The notes beneath the pieces are model-generated. The model searched no databases and had not been told where the DNA came from. It worked only from the letters and a program-made list of their open reading frames with translations. The position numbers and the translations under genes were made by a program. Source: CAYLYM01 sp964387645 (GTDB lineage: Bacteria; Calditrichota; Calditrichia; RBG-13-44-9). From it: 64,000 nt of DNA. This document shows positions 17,488 to 26,459 of the stretch, piece after piece (the stretch's first letter is position 1; every line of letters begins with the position of its first letter). Location of the stretch: assembly GCA_964387645.1 (NCBI GenBank), contig CAYLYM010000003.1, forward strand, positions 1 to 64,000. The letters are read 5' to 3'.

Positions 17488-18237
17488 TTACTCTGTTTTC
17501 ATTAAAGTGAGCATTTTTCGGCCTGGAATCTGTCGAAAGGTGGCCCCTTGACTGATGGCCTTTACAGCCTCGAATGGTTTAATGATATGGGTGCCAGAGA
17601 TGACGTGAATACCGAATTCAAAAAGCACCGGAGTGAGGGGAGTACTACCGCCGACCAGCATGAGAAAGGCACTGGGTTGGCATAAAGAGATGAGGGAATC
17701 GAATGTGTGGTTAATTAATGTAGTGCCGGTGAGAACCACCACATCAGCCAGAGGGATAAATTGTGAGGCTGTCTCAGCGGGATAATCCCCGGGCCGGGGA
17801 CGGAGTTCCAGAACCCAACTTTCCCGGGCAATTTCACGGATCTTCTCTATAAAAGGGAAGTGACCTACCACAGCAACACGTTTGTTTAAAGCTTTCTGCA
17901 GAATGAGGTCTCTGGCATTTAATTCCAGATAATTTCGGTTTTCTTTTTGTAAAAGAGCGTTGATGGCCGCCATACCAATGCTGGCTTCCATCACGCTCCG
18001 AGAGTAAATCAGTTCAGCTAATTCCAGGGCGCTATAATTCAATAAATTCCCCGCTTCCGCCACCTGTGGGCCTTCCTGACAATCGTATTCCCTCATGGAT
18101 GAGGCAATTCCACATAAAGGTGGCCTGGTGTTTAATAGCACGGCAGTCAAGAAAGCACCAACCACAATTTCAGCGACAGATTCATCACCATTGATGTGAT
18201 TTAGCAAAGCTTGATGTACCTCTGAAGGTTTTATCAT
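17488..18237 (-). CDS. DUF4213/DUF364 Rossmann-like protein (putative metal/chelate-related)
   Basis: 249 residues, complete. The N-terminal part (about 1-110) fits the DUF4213-type domain with LCGIASSMR and GMAAINALL; the C-terminal part (about 115-240) fits DUF364: VAVVGHFPFI, VLELRPRPGDYPAE, ADVVVLTGTTLINHTFDSLI and LVGGSTPLTPVLFEFGI. Family members are often called putative heavy-metal chelatases, but no function is established. ATG start. The gene may be co-transcribed after the rhomboid gene (32-base gap). An IS remnant abuts its 3' end without damaging the stop codon. Confidence 0.85.
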   Translation of the reverse strand: MIKPSEVHQALLNHINGDESVAEIVVGAFLTAVLLNTRPPLCGIASSMREYDCQEGPQVAEAGNLLNYSALELAELIYSRSVMEASIGMAAINALLQKENRNYLELNARDLILQKALNKRVAVVGHFPFIEKIREIARESWVLELRPRPGDYPAETASQFIPLADVVVLTGTTLINHTFDSLISLCQPSAFLMLVGGSTPLTPVLFEFGIHVISGTHIIKPFEAVKAISQGATFRQIPGRKMLTLMKTE

Positions 18238-18269
18238 TCTCTATCTTGAAAATTTACACTATTCAAGTT

Positions 18270-18935
18270 TTAAAAATCTTTATGTTTAAAATGGGACTTG
18301 CCTGGATTTTTTAGATAATTGAAAAAGAAGATCAGGACCGCAATCAAAAGAACAAGTGTCAAAATGAGGTTATTCTGAAACACCCAGGGATGAATCCAAA
18401 TGGTGAGTAGGATACCAGTTAAAGCACCTCCTAAGTGAGCTTCATGCCCGATGTTGCCAGCTTGCCGTCCAATGCCGTAAAGGGAGACGAAAACGAAGAT
18501 AATGGCAAAAAGCCAGGGCGGCATACCAATGGGGATGGGGAAAATTATTATTTTTGCTGTCGGAAAAATGAGTACGGAAGAGAAAATAACACCGGCAATA
18601 GCACCCGAAGCCCCGGCTGCACGATAGTCGCCTCGTTTTCGATGGATTAGCAGGGCAAGCAAGTTACCCATGATGCCGCTCCCAAAAAATATGATGAGAA
18701 GAAAAATATTTCCAAAACTCTTTTCCAAATGGACGGCAAATGAGTAAAAACTGAATAGATTGAAAAAAAGGTGAAGGTAATCTATATGTAAAAAAATTGA
18801 GGTGATGATACGTTCATACTGCTTATAATTTATTATCCCCCTTATCCAAAAAGAGAAGCGGTCGAAGAAACTCTGTTTGTTAAAACCGGCTAAAGTTACA
18901 ATAACAATGAGAAGGATTAAGACTAAAACAATCAT
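18270..18935 (-). CDS. Rhomboid-family intramembrane serine protease
   Basis: 221 residues with six membrane segments. The active-site pieces are in place: HLFFN in the second segment (His55, Asn59 region), GASGA with the catalytic Ser at about 110, and HEAHLGG with the partner His at about 167. It cleaves transmembrane substrates in the inner membrane; the substrate is unknown. No extra cytosolic domain. The DUF364 gene follows after 32 bases and a small membrane protein gene precedes it, all on the minus strand, so a three-gene operon is possible. Confidence 0.92.
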   Translation of the reverse strand: MIVLVLILLIVIVTLAGFNKQSFFDRFSFWIRGIINYKQYERIITSIFLHIDYLHLFFNLFSFYSFAVHLEKSFGNIFLLIIFFGSGIMGNLLALLIHRKRGDYRAAGASGAIAGVIFSSVLIFPTAKIIIFPIPIGMPPWLFAIIFVFVSLYGIGRQAGNIGHEAHLGGALTGILLTIWIHPWVFQNNLILTLVLLIAVLIFFFNYLKNPGKSHFKHKDF

Positions 18936-18977
18936 ACGGTTAAATTCTTCAAAATATGGTTAAAATTGAATAAAGTG

Positions 18978-19364
18978 TTAGATGAATAAAATGGGCACGA
19001 GATAGATAAAGTTGCCCAGTAAAAATAAGATAAAAAATAAAACTGAAAATCTTTCTTTTGAATTTAAAAAAAGGATTTGTTCAAAGGTTCTGAATAACCA
19101 GAAAATATTAAATGCAATCAAAAGGGTAAAGCCGAGTCCAGTGTAGAGCAACTCAAAATGATGAAAGACAGATACGAAAGCCATGAGCAGAAAAATAAAG
19201 GCAAAGCTGAAATGTAGCAACTGACTGCATCTATAATTGGTTGAATGATTTTTTACATCATTAGTATCATGAGGAAGCATTTTCCAGAACTTAAAATGAA
19301 AAAATGCCATTCCCATAGAATAGATGCCTCCAAAAATTACGAAAAGCTCTATATAGTTGATCAA
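18978..19364 (-). CDS. Small four-helix membrane protein, unknown
   Basis: 128 residues with four predicted membrane segments (about 3-22, 50-70, 73-95 and 107-127). No family recognised. The start is TTG, chosen because AGGAGA lies eight to nine bases upstream; no ATG upstream fits. Short polar loop with NDVKNHSTNYR between the first two segments. It lies 42 bases upstream of the rhomboid gene on the same strand, so it may be co-transcribed with it; that is the only functional hint. Confidence 0.65.
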   Translation of the reverse strand: MINYIELFVIFGGIYSMGMAFFHFKFWKMLPHDTNDVKNHSTNYRCSQLLHFSFAFIFLLMAFVSVFHHFELLYTGLGFTLLIAFNIFWLFRTFEQILFLNSKERFSVLFFILFLLGNFIYLVPILFI

Positions 19365-19474
19365 GGTGATGATCTCCTGTTTATTCGACTAAACTTATAA
19401 AATAATATTGGTAATAAATCTCATGTGGGAACCTATCAAAACAATTTTCCTTCTGCAACTAAAATTACTTTCCC

Positions 19475-20314
19475 TCATACTGAAACATGGATTTTATCAT
19501 TGGTCTCTTCAGCCCGACAATAAAGCAACGAAGGTCTCCCAATTTCATAGCCCTGTTCCACTCTGATATCAATATGAGGTTGATCAAAATAGCGATGTTT
19601 GATCAGGTAACCCGCCAGGCAACCATTGGCGCTTCCGGTTGCTGGATCTTCTGGAATGCCATGATAAACCGGAAAGACCCGCACATTCAGATTGTTTCCT
19701 TTATGGTAAGTTTCTGGACAGAAGATGAGAATATCCTTGGTCTCACGATGTGCCACAAACTCAAAATATTTATTCGTGGCAATCCAGGCGTGCTTTACTG
19801 CCTTTAAGGTTTTTATTGGAACAATAAAAAATGGAAATCCGGTTGATACTGCCTGAATGGGAAATCGTTCGTCAATGTCATTCACAGATAAATTTAAAAT
19901 GGGTGTCATCTCGGCTGGTGGGATAATTTCTCCAAAAACCGGTGGTTTTTGTTTCATCCATAATCTTTCGTTATTTTCTTCGAAAATTACCGGGATTTGT
20001 CCAATCCCCAAATTCAAATTTATTTGAGATACATTCTTCCCGATGATCTTTTGTTGAATAATGAAGGCAGAACCCAGAGTTGGATATCCAGCAAAGGGTA
20101 CTTCCTCCTCTGGCGTAAATATTTTAACATCATATCCATTGTTTATTGGTTCTTTAGATAATATGAAAGTCGTTTCCGAATAATTCATTTCTTTGGCGAT
20201 TTGTTGCATCGTACGGTGGGATAAGTTTTCTGCATTCAGAACAACAGCCAATGGATTTCCAGTATATTTTTCTTCAGCAAATACATCGACAATGAAAAAG
20301 TTGCGGTTTTTCAT
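19475..20314 (-). CDS. PhzF-family isomerase, ended early by an in-frame TGA
   Basis: About 279 residues before the stop. ATG at 20314 is preferred over TTG at 20320 because GGAG is well spaced. PhzF fold: FIVDVFAEEKYTGNPLAVV, catalytic Glu in NYSETTFI, FAGYPTLGSAF, and DPATGSANGCLAGYL. The family isomerises or epimerises small metabolites; specificity cannot be read. Reading past the TGA (at 19475-19477) gives GKVILVAEGKLF and a second TGA at 19436, exactly the usual PhzF C-terminal strand, so the stop replaces a residue, most simply a GGA glycine. Loss of about 13 residues may impair the protein. Confidence 0.88.
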   Translation of the reverse strand: MKNRNFFIVDVFAEEKYTGNPLAVVLNAENLSHRTMQQIAKEMNYSETTFILSKEPINNGYDVKIFTPEEEVPFAGYPTLGSAFIIQQKIIGKNVSQINLNLGIGQIPVIFEENNERLWMKQKPPVFGEIIPPAEMTPILNLSVNDIDERFPIQAVSTGFPFFIVPIKTLKAVKHAWIATNKYFEFVAHRETKDILIFCPETYHKGNNLNVRVFPVYHGIPEDPATGSANGCLAGYLIKHRYFDQPHIDIRVEQGYEIGRPSLLYCRAEETNDKIHVSV

Positions 20315-20320
20315 AATCAA

Positions 20321-20944
20321 CTCCAGTACTTTGATGCATTAATTTTGAATTATTATCCTGCGAGCTAGGATTGTTAGTTGACCAATCATTGTCTTCGGTT
20401 CAGCGAGAGCCTCTTGCCAGAATCCTTTAGTTAATTTTAAAGTAAAATTTAAACCATTAATAAGACCAATAAAATCTATAGTAACATAAGTAAAATATTT
20501 ATTTTCTAGTAAATTAAATATTTAGATGGGGGTATTTCAATGTTGTTTTTTTAATTTAAGAATAAGTTCACTCTAAAACGGTAGTGTTTCTAGAAATATC
20601 AATTGCACATAAGGCCCTTGGAACTAACGGGAAAATAACGTTTTTTATGCATACATATATTTTAATTATACGCAACGTGCTAATCTTTCAATCTTTAAAA
20701 AGTCAGTCACCCTGCGAAAAGGTCAGGGTGACTTTTCTGCGTTGTTTAGTATATACTTAGGCCTGGCTCACGTTGACCCATCGATTTTACTCAGGATGAC
20801 AAAAAATCCTTTTTGGAGTAAGCTTAGTAATTCTAAGATAAAAATGGTGTTTTTGTGAAAAAGCAATCATTTAGCGAAAACTTATATTTAAAATTTCCAG
20901 AAAAATCGATTTTTAGAAAAACAAATACAGCGTCAAATGAGTTT
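20321..20944. other. Long intergenic stretch with repeat and terminator-like hairpin
   Basis: No gene. It contains the exact 18-nt repeat shared with 2779-2796 (here 20561-20578), a palindromic terminator-like element (20705-20737), and ACTCAGGATGAC at about 20794-20805, another arm of the dispersed repeat type. Confidence 0.5.
20705..20737. terminator. Palindromic element, copy B, with terminator features
   Basis: AGTCACCCTG (20705-20714) pairs perfectly with CAGGGTGACT (20724-20733) around CGAAAAGGT, followed by TTTTC and preceded by an A-run. It sits downstream of the unknown minus-strand gene at 20945, so it may end that transcript; it could work on either strand. Its arms match the palindromic elements at 11182 and 27456. 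Confidence 0.7.
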
Positions 20945-21499
20945 TCACCATGAGAGTAATTGGCGAAGGGTTTGCCTGATTAAATCATCAATTTCTGGAT
21001 AATAGAAATAGACTTTTTTCAAATAATCCAGGGCTCCGGAATAGTTTTCAAATCGGCGGCTTAATTCCTCAAAAACCTTCGAAGATTCATGGTACTGTTT
21101 CTGGGCGTATTCTGAAACATGTCGGTAAGAACGGCTCCCTTCCATGACATAAAAATCTAACACTCCCATTTTTTGAACGTATTCCCGAAAAATGCCTGAC
21201 ATGAACATGGTAAAATCTCCAATATGTTTCCGGACCAAAACTTCCTGATTCTCCAAAAGAGGTTCGTCTTGCAACCGCCGATTTTCGATCTCCAACAACA
21301 TCTCTACAACTGTTTCAACCTTTTTAGAACCCAATTGTTTTATTTTATATAAATTGCTCGTTCGGGAAAAATGAGTGAGTACATAAGCAAGGTAATCTAA
21401 AACTTTTCCTCTATCCAGATTAAGATCACTGAAAGCCTGGGCAAGATTACGATGAAAAAACTTATAAAGCGCTGGGTTCTCAGCATACAAATTTTTCAT
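20945..21499 (-). CDS. Conserved-looking protein of unknown function, 184 residues
   Basis: Not recognised. Soluble, mostly helical, no signal peptide or membrane segment. Residues 60-95 are charged and could form a coiled coil (KVETVVEMLLEIENRRLQ). A compact central segment GDFTMFMSGIFREYVQKMG followed by VLDFYVMEGSRSYRHVSEYA looks like a conserved core rather than random sequence. The C-terminus is a further helical pair. ATG start and codon use like neighbours support a real gene. A terminator-like palindrome follows about 210 bases downstream. No neighbour on the same strand is close enough for an operon. Confidence 0.65.
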   Translation of the reverse strand: MKNLYAENPALYKFFHRNLAQAFSDLNLDRGKVLDYLAYVLTHFSRTSNLYKIKQLGSKKVETVVEMLLEIENRRLQDEPLLENQEVLVRKHIGDFTMFMSGIFREYVQKMGVLDFYVMEGSRSYRHVSEYAQKQYHESSKVFEELSRRFENYSGALDYLKKVYFYYPEIDDLIRQTLRQLLSW

Positions 21500-21956
21500 A
21501 ACCCCAAAAGTCCCTTTTTATTTCCTCCCTAAATCGTTTTATTTCATTCTATTTCACTCATTTCTTTCAAAAAAGTTTAGTTTGATGTAAAAATAATGAT
21601 TACAGGTAACTTCTGAATAAACATAAGGTTGCAAAACTTTATGTATTTTTATTTTATGGAATATTAAAAAAATTCTCAGCTAAGTCCTTTAACGAATTTC
21701 TAATTTTATTGAATTTAAATAAATTTACATTCAAATGGTATAGGGTTAGAATGTTCATAATTAATTGTTTTTTTACTGATATTTCAGACTTCTTATGGAT
21801 TTGACAAACACTGATGTAAGATCTCTGAAAACTTTATTTTTACTCCAAAAAATATTTTTTCACTATCTGAAGTGGTATGGTACATACATACTGACATCAA
21901 CGGTTGGCGGTACTGGCATCTGCATATAAAATCGATTATACTCAATAGCCCGCTTG
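21500..21956. other. Intergenic stretch, no recognised content
   Basis: Divergent from the 184-residue gene; AT-rich. A minus-strand frame at 21793-22011 (72 codons) overlaps the interrupted plus-strand frame described next and has no ribosome site or family signal. Confidence 0.4.
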
Positions 21957-22271
21957 ATGTTAAATCTAATTTCCAATTCAAATATGAAGGATTTTTATTT
22001 AGAGTCTTCATTATTCAGATTACTTGTTTCAGCCATTTTAGATGGCGAATTCGTGATCCAGGATTGGACTCCGTTCGAGATTGGATATTTGAACCTTGTA
22101 TCACCAGATGACCCTGGAGCAATTTTGGGGTAGAAGAATTATAAAAATATTCGGGAATATTTTCATAAATTATATAGGTATATAGGTAATTTTTCTGAAG
22201 AGTGGATGCATTTTCTAAAAGAGGTTGCAGAAAATGCAGTAGAAGCTCAAGAAGGAAAATTTTATAGATAA
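21957..22271 (+). pseudogene. Open frame interrupted by a single in-frame TAG, unknown protein
   Basis: From ATG at 21957 (or 21984) the frame reads ...FRLLVSAILDGEFVIQDWTP, FEIGYLNLVSPDDPGAILG, then TAG at 22131-22133, and continues for 45 codons: KNYKNIREYFHKLYRYIGNF, SEEWMHFLKEVAENAVEAQE, GKFYR, ending at TAA 22269-22271. Amino-acid composition on both sides is protein-like. No ribosome binding site is seen before either ATG, so the 5' end may be lost. No family recognised. Most likely a decayed gene of about 100 residues; readthrough is a remote alternative. Confidence 0.5.
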
Positions 22272-22520
22272 GAAATCGGCGCAAAAGTGTTTTTTATTTG
22301 TTTTTTCATGATTATTGTTTATTTTTTCTAAAAATTGGTGATACGTGATTATGAGCAGGCCTATTATCTAAAAGATATTGAATATTCAGAAAATTACCAG
22401 GTTTATATTTATCTTTAAAGGAATTTGAATAAAGACACATATCTTTTCATTTCTTGATTTTTTATTTTTTAAAACTTTTATGGTTAAATATTTCCAACAA
22501 TTACTACAGGAGGAGGCATT

Positions 22521-23039
22521 ATGACAATTTTTACAGAGCGTATGATAAGGGCAGCAAAATTGGATGTAGACCTTTATGAAGAAGTCGAAGCCAGGAAGGA
22601 GCTGTTTGGCCAGGCGATGGGTGTGGTCGTTTTATCAAGTGTAGCAGCCGGAATTGGAGATATTGCTATTTTAGGTATTTCTGGTATTATTTGGGGAACT
22701 ATACGGGCATTAGTTGGGTGGTTTATTTGGTCCTTCGTGACTTATATAGTAGGAGCGAAATTATTGCCAGAGGTACAAACCCGGGCGGATTACGGGCAAT
22801 TACTCCGTACTATCGGATTTTCCAGTTCACCAGGCATTATTCGAGTACTTGGTATTATTCCTGGACTTCGCTACTTAGTTTCGCTGGTTGCTGCTATTTG
22901 GATGCTGATTGCCATGATAATAGCTGTTCGTCAGGCTTTGGACTATAAAAGCACATTCAGGGCTGTGCTGGTTTGTCTGATTGGTTGGTTAATCATGGTG
23001 ATAATATCTTTCTTTCTTTTGGGCTTTGCTACCCAGTAG
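22521..23039 (+). CDS. YIP1-family membrane protein
   Basis: 172 residues with about five membrane segments and a short cytosolic N-terminus (FTERMIRAAKLDVDLYEEVE), the standard layout of bacterial Yip1-domain proteins: VVLSSVAAGIGDIAI, LVGWFIWSFVTYIVGAKL, a loop with RTIGFSSSPGIIRVLGIIPG, then two more segments. Bacterial members have no established function. AGGAGGAGG precedes the ATG. A cytochrome c remnant begins directly at its stop codon, so the 3' flank is a breakpoint, but the protein itself looks complete. Confidence 0.85.
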   Translation: MTIFTERMIRAAKLDVDLYEEVEARKELFGQAMGVVVLSSVAAGIGDIAILGISGIIWGTIRALVGWFIWSFVTYIVGAKLLPEVQTRADYGQLLRTIGFSSSPGIIRVLGIIPGLRYLVSLVAAIWMLIAMIIAVRQALDYKSTFRAVLVCLIGWLIMVIISFFLLGFATQ

Positions 23040-23588
23040 TAAACAGGCCATCATTGCTTATTTGCGAACCTTAAAAACTATTCAGAATGATGTGCCACCT
23101 TCAAAAGCCAAATTTCCCATGAATTTTATTATGAGAATTATTCCGAAAATGCAACCTCCAGGAAAACAACCTGCACAGACCGACACTGTTCAATATGGTC
23201 AATATTTAGCTCAGATCGCCAGTTGCCGATTTTGCCATACGCCGATGAAGAAAGAAAGATTAATAATGGAAAAAGAATTTACTGGGGACATGAATTTCCT
23301 CTACCGGGAAATATCGTGGTAAGATCCGCCAACGTAACTCCCGACAGCGAAACCGGAATAGATAGCTGGACCAAAGAAACATTCTTTCAAAGATTTCGAC
23401 AATTTGCCGAAGAAGAATTGAATTCGTTGAAACCTGGAGAATTTAATACAATAATGCCCTGGAGTCTTTATGCTAGCATGATGGATGATGATTTGATGGC
23501 AATTTATAAATATTTAATGAGCTTAGAGCCGCAAAAAAACCTGGCGGTTCGATTTGTTCGATTGAATAAAATGGCAGACTCTAATTAA
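23030..23588 (+). pseudogene. Cytochrome c remnant, 5'-truncated and frameshifted
   Basis: The sequence begins in mid-protein at the YIP1 stop: SKQAIIAYLRTLKTIQNDVP is the tail of one cytochrome c domain. A second domain follows with the haem motif CRFCH at about bases 23223-23237. Near 23255-23285 the frame shifts from KKERLI to GKRIYWGHEFPLPGNIVV, and the second frame runs RSANVTPDSETGIDSW ... IMPWSLYASMMDDDLMAIYKYLMSLEP to 23588. The order (haem motif, NVTPD, MPW, DDDLxAIYxYL) is that of exported diheme cytochromes c. No leader or start remains, so it is not functional. Confidence 0.8.
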
Positions 23589-23633
23589 TATATGAATTTC
23601 GGAATTATTTTTGACATAAACGATATAATATAC

Positions 23634-23656
23634 CCCCCGCTCGAAAAGCGGGGGTT
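23634..23656. terminator. GC-rich hairpin between convergent genes
   Basis: CCCCCGCT (23634-23641) pairs perfectly with AGCGGGGG (23647-23654) around CGAAA. Only TT follows directly on the plus strand, with a longer T-run 20 bases on, so it is a probable rather than textbook terminator, serving the minus-strand OPT gene or the plus-strand remnant. Confidence 0.6.
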
Positions 23657-23683
23657 CATTGTGATTTCATTTTTTTATTGAAT

Positions 23684-25603
23684 TTAGTCTATGGATTTAT
23701 GGGTAGCGATATAATAGAGGAAATATCCCAGGCCACAAAAAACGGTAAAAGAAACGATCTCGCCTCCTAATCCGTGCAAACCGAAAGAAACCCCACCTGG
23801 TCTTTTTTCAACGAAAAAGGCATAAGCAGCGATAAGCACTCCCATGATTCCTTCTCCAGCGATTAAACCAGAGCTCATTAAAACGCCGGTATCTGTTGAT
23901 TGGGTCACAACATTATTTTTCAGGCGATTTTTTTGGGCGTCGGCATTACGACGGATGATTCCACCCACAAAAACAGGTGACATTGTGGAGAGCGGTAAGT
24001 AAATACCGACTGCGAAAGGAAGCGACGGGACAGAAAGTAGCTCTGCTACAATGGCAAAGCTGGCACCAATCAAAACCAGGCTCCAGGGTAAATCACCCTG
24101 TAATACCCCATCAACTACGGTTTTCATCAATGTTGCCTGAGGAGCGGGTATTTCTTCCGAAGGAAAACCATACACTTTTCCAAGTGTCATCACGGCCAGA
24201 GCTATGAAGAAAGCAGAACTAAATACGCCGAACAGCTCACTGGCTTGCTGTTTCCGGGGCGTCGCTCCAACAATATATCCGGCTTTAAGATCCTGGGAGA
24301 TATCCCCTGCTATTGAAGCAGCAACTGCCACGACTGTTCCGATTGTCAAAACAGCGGTTTTGCTTAATGAATCGGTCCACCCCAAAAGGAAGAATACGGC
24401 GCTTGTTCCCAAAAGTGTCACGATAGCCATACCAGATGTCGGATTGGAAGATACTCCAACCAAACCAACGATCCTTGAAGATACTGTTACGAATATAAAA
24501 GCGAAGAAGACAATGGAAAACGATCCGAAAATGCGTGTCAGAAGTGTCTGATTTAATCCGACGACAAATGGAGTACTGATGGCAATGAGAAGGAAAAGCA
24601 CAACAACACTGACAACAATTTTGAAAGAAAGATCTTGATCTGTTCTAATCCGTGATGGTACTAAAGCCATGGTTTTCGGCGAAAGCTCTTTTATACCTAT
24701 TTTTAGTGAATTAATCATGGTTGGGAGAGATTTGAAGACTGTAATAATACCAGCTACGGCCACAGCGCCTGCTCCAATGTATCTTACATATCGAGTCCAG
24801 ATATCATGTGGACTCATTTCGGAGATCAATTTGCTACTTTCGGGGAACATGGGGAGTTGTAGCTTTTCGCCAAAATGAGCAATGGTGGGTATAATGCCTA
24901 ACCAGGAGAGTAATCCACCTGCCACCATGATGGCGGCAATTCGGGGTCCTAAGATATAACCGACACCCATAAGGGCCGGGGTGGCTTCTAAGCCTAATTC
25001 TCCTTTTTTTAAACCTGGGATATGAACCCTGACTTGGGCCGGCCAAATTTTAAGGAATGATAAAATGCCTTTATAAATAAGTCCAAGACCTAATCCTTGA
25101 AAAACAAACTTGGCTTTACTACCACCTTTATCGGCAGCAATGAGTACTTGAGCAGCGGCAGTACCTTCTGGATAGGGAAGCTCCCCATGTTCCTTTACTA
25201 TAAGAAATCGCCGAAGTGGAATCATGAAAACGATGCCAAGCATTCCTCCCAATAATCCTAATAACGCAATTTGGAGCAAAGCAGGTTCAAATCCCCACAT
25301 ATATAGAGCAGGGATGGTGAAGATGATTCCAGAAGCCAGCGAGGAACTTGCTGAACCGGTAGTCTGGGCAATGTTGGCTTCTAAAATGGAAGCTTTGCCC
25401 CAGATTTTTTCGAATGATTTAAAAAGTGCAACGGATATTACTGCCAGCGGGATGGCCGTACTGATGGTAAGTCCAACGCGTAAACCCAGATAGGCATTGG
25501 CGCTGCCAAAAAGGATACCAAAAACTGCGCCTACTAAAAGGCCCCGTACACTGAAGTCAGTCATTGAACTGTCGTGGGGAACATGTGGTTTAAAATCTTT
25601 CAT
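23684..25603 (-). CDS. Oligopeptide transporter, OPT superfamily
   Basis: 639 residues with about 14-16 membrane segments, the usual size for prokaryotic OPT proteins. Family stretches are visible: GILFGSANAYLGLRVGLTIS near the N-terminus, NIAQTTGSASSSLASG, ELPYPEGTAAAQVLIA, and near the end MSPVFVGGIIRRNADA and SGLIAGEGIMGVLIAAYAF. It is a proton-driven importer in the inner membrane for peptides or metal-chelate conjugates; the substrate is not readable. GGAG precedes the ATG. Monocistronic, ending in a GC-rich hairpin region. Confidence 0.92.
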   Translation of the reverse strand: MKDFKPHVPHDSSMTDFSVRGLLVGAVFGILFGSANAYLGLRVGLTISTAIPLAVISVALFKSFEKIWGKASILEANIAQTTGSASSSLASGIIFTIPALYMWGFEPALLQIALLGLLGGMLGIVFMIPLRRFLIVKEHGELPYPEGTAAAQVLIAADKGGSKAKFVFQGLGLGLIYKGILSFLKIWPAQVRVHIPGLKKGELGLEATPALMGVGYILGPRIAAIMVAGGLLSWLGIIPTIAHFGEKLQLPMFPESSKLISEMSPHDIWTRYVRYIGAGAVAVAGIITVFKSLPTMINSLKIGIKELSPKTMALVPSRIRTDQDLSFKIVVSVVVLFLLIAISTPFVVGLNQTLLTRIFGSFSIVFFAFIFVTVSSRIVGLVGVSSNPTSGMAIVTLLGTSAVFFLLGWTDSLSKTAVLTIGTVVAVAASIAGDISQDLKAGYIVGATPRKQQASELFGVFSSAFFIALAVMTLGKVYGFPSEEIPAPQATLMKTVVDGVLQGDLPWSLVLIGASFAIVAELLSVPSLPFAVGIYLPLSTMSPVFVGGIIRRNADAQKNRLKNNVVTQSTDTGVLMSSGLIAGEGIMGVLIAAYAFFVEKRPGGVSFGLHGLGGEIVSFTVFCGLGYFLYYIATHKSID

Positions 25604-25862
25604 ATATTCACTCCGATTGTTTGTTTAATCTGAATAAATTATAATAATGATGTTAACTTAATAAAATTAAAACTGAAATTAAACATGAAGCAGATTAATG
25701 ATTTTTTTATTTATTATCATAACTATTTAATAAAAAAGTAGTATGTTGAAAAATATAGCTATGCAGAGGATGTGAATTAACAGTATTTGCTTGATATTTA
25801 AATCTTTTCTATATTCAAATTAAATGAATCGTAACAATTAAAGGAGTCGAATCGTAAACAAA

Positions 25863-26447
25863 ATGGATGATCAAAGAAGGAGAAAAGAGGACAGGGCGCT
25901 AATTCAGGCAGCATTGAATGGTGATGAGAAAGCGTACGAAACATTATTAAGTAAATATAAGAATTTAGTTTATACAATAATGATTAAAATGGTTCGAAAT
26001 CCACAAGAAGCAGAAGATTTAACACAAGAAGCTTTCATGAAAGCATTTAATTCTCTGGCTAGCTTTAATGAAGAATTTGCCTTCTCTACCTGGTTAATGA
26101 AAATAGCAACAAATAATTGTATTGACTTTTTAAGGAAAAAGAAACTTAGAACATATTCTATACACGAACCCATTCAATATAAAGATGAAAAAGTAGAAAT
26201 TGATATAGCTGATACTGAACCTTCACCGGAAAAATCCTTGTTACAGGAAGAAAGGAAAAAAGTTTTAGAGAATGCCATTAAAGAATTACCTGAAAGATAT
26301 CGGTATGTAATCATCCTCCGACATAAGGAGGAGAAATCCTATGAGGAAATTGCCGAGATCCTCAATTTACCTTTAGGAACAGTCAAGGCCCAGATTTTCA
26401 GGGCTCGTGAAATGTTAAATAAAAAACTGAAACAAATCATCTTTTGA
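25863..26447 (+). CDS. ECF-type RNA polymerase sigma factor
   Basis: 194 residues. Region 2: LISKYKNLVY-type helix, AEDLTQEAFMKAFNSL and FSTWLMKIATNNCIDFLRKK; region 4: LPERYRYVIILRHKEEKSYE and EIAEILNLPLGTVKAQIFRA as helix-turn-helix. The linker between them is longer and more acidic than in many ECFs. ATG at 25863 is the first possible start (a stop lies just upstream); the AAAGGAG site is about 16 bases away, an unusually long spacing. The next gene, 12 bases downstream, encodes an exported toast-rack-like protein, not a zinc-finger anti-sigma, so its control differs from the second ECF at 56.8 kb. Confidence 0.93.
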   Translation: MDDQRRRKEDRALIQAALNGDEKAYETLLSKYKNLVYTIMIKMVRNPQEAEDLTQEAFMKAFNSLASFNEEFAFSTWLMKIATNNCIDFLRKKKLRTYSIHEPIQYKDEKVEIDIADTEPSPEKSLLQEERKKVLENAIKELPERYRYVIILRHKEEKSYEEIAEILNLPLGTVKAQIFRAREMLNKKLKQIIF

Positions 26448-26459
26448 TAAGAGGATTTA

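Noticed and set aside
19436..19480. UGA read as glycine (alternative genetic code)
   Set aside because: Other intact genes here use TGA as a normal stop and no other conserved gene has an internal TGA.
21984..22271. Pyrrolysine or amber readthrough at TAG
   Set aside because: No suppressor machinery in view and no stem after the TAG; ordinary decay is simpler.
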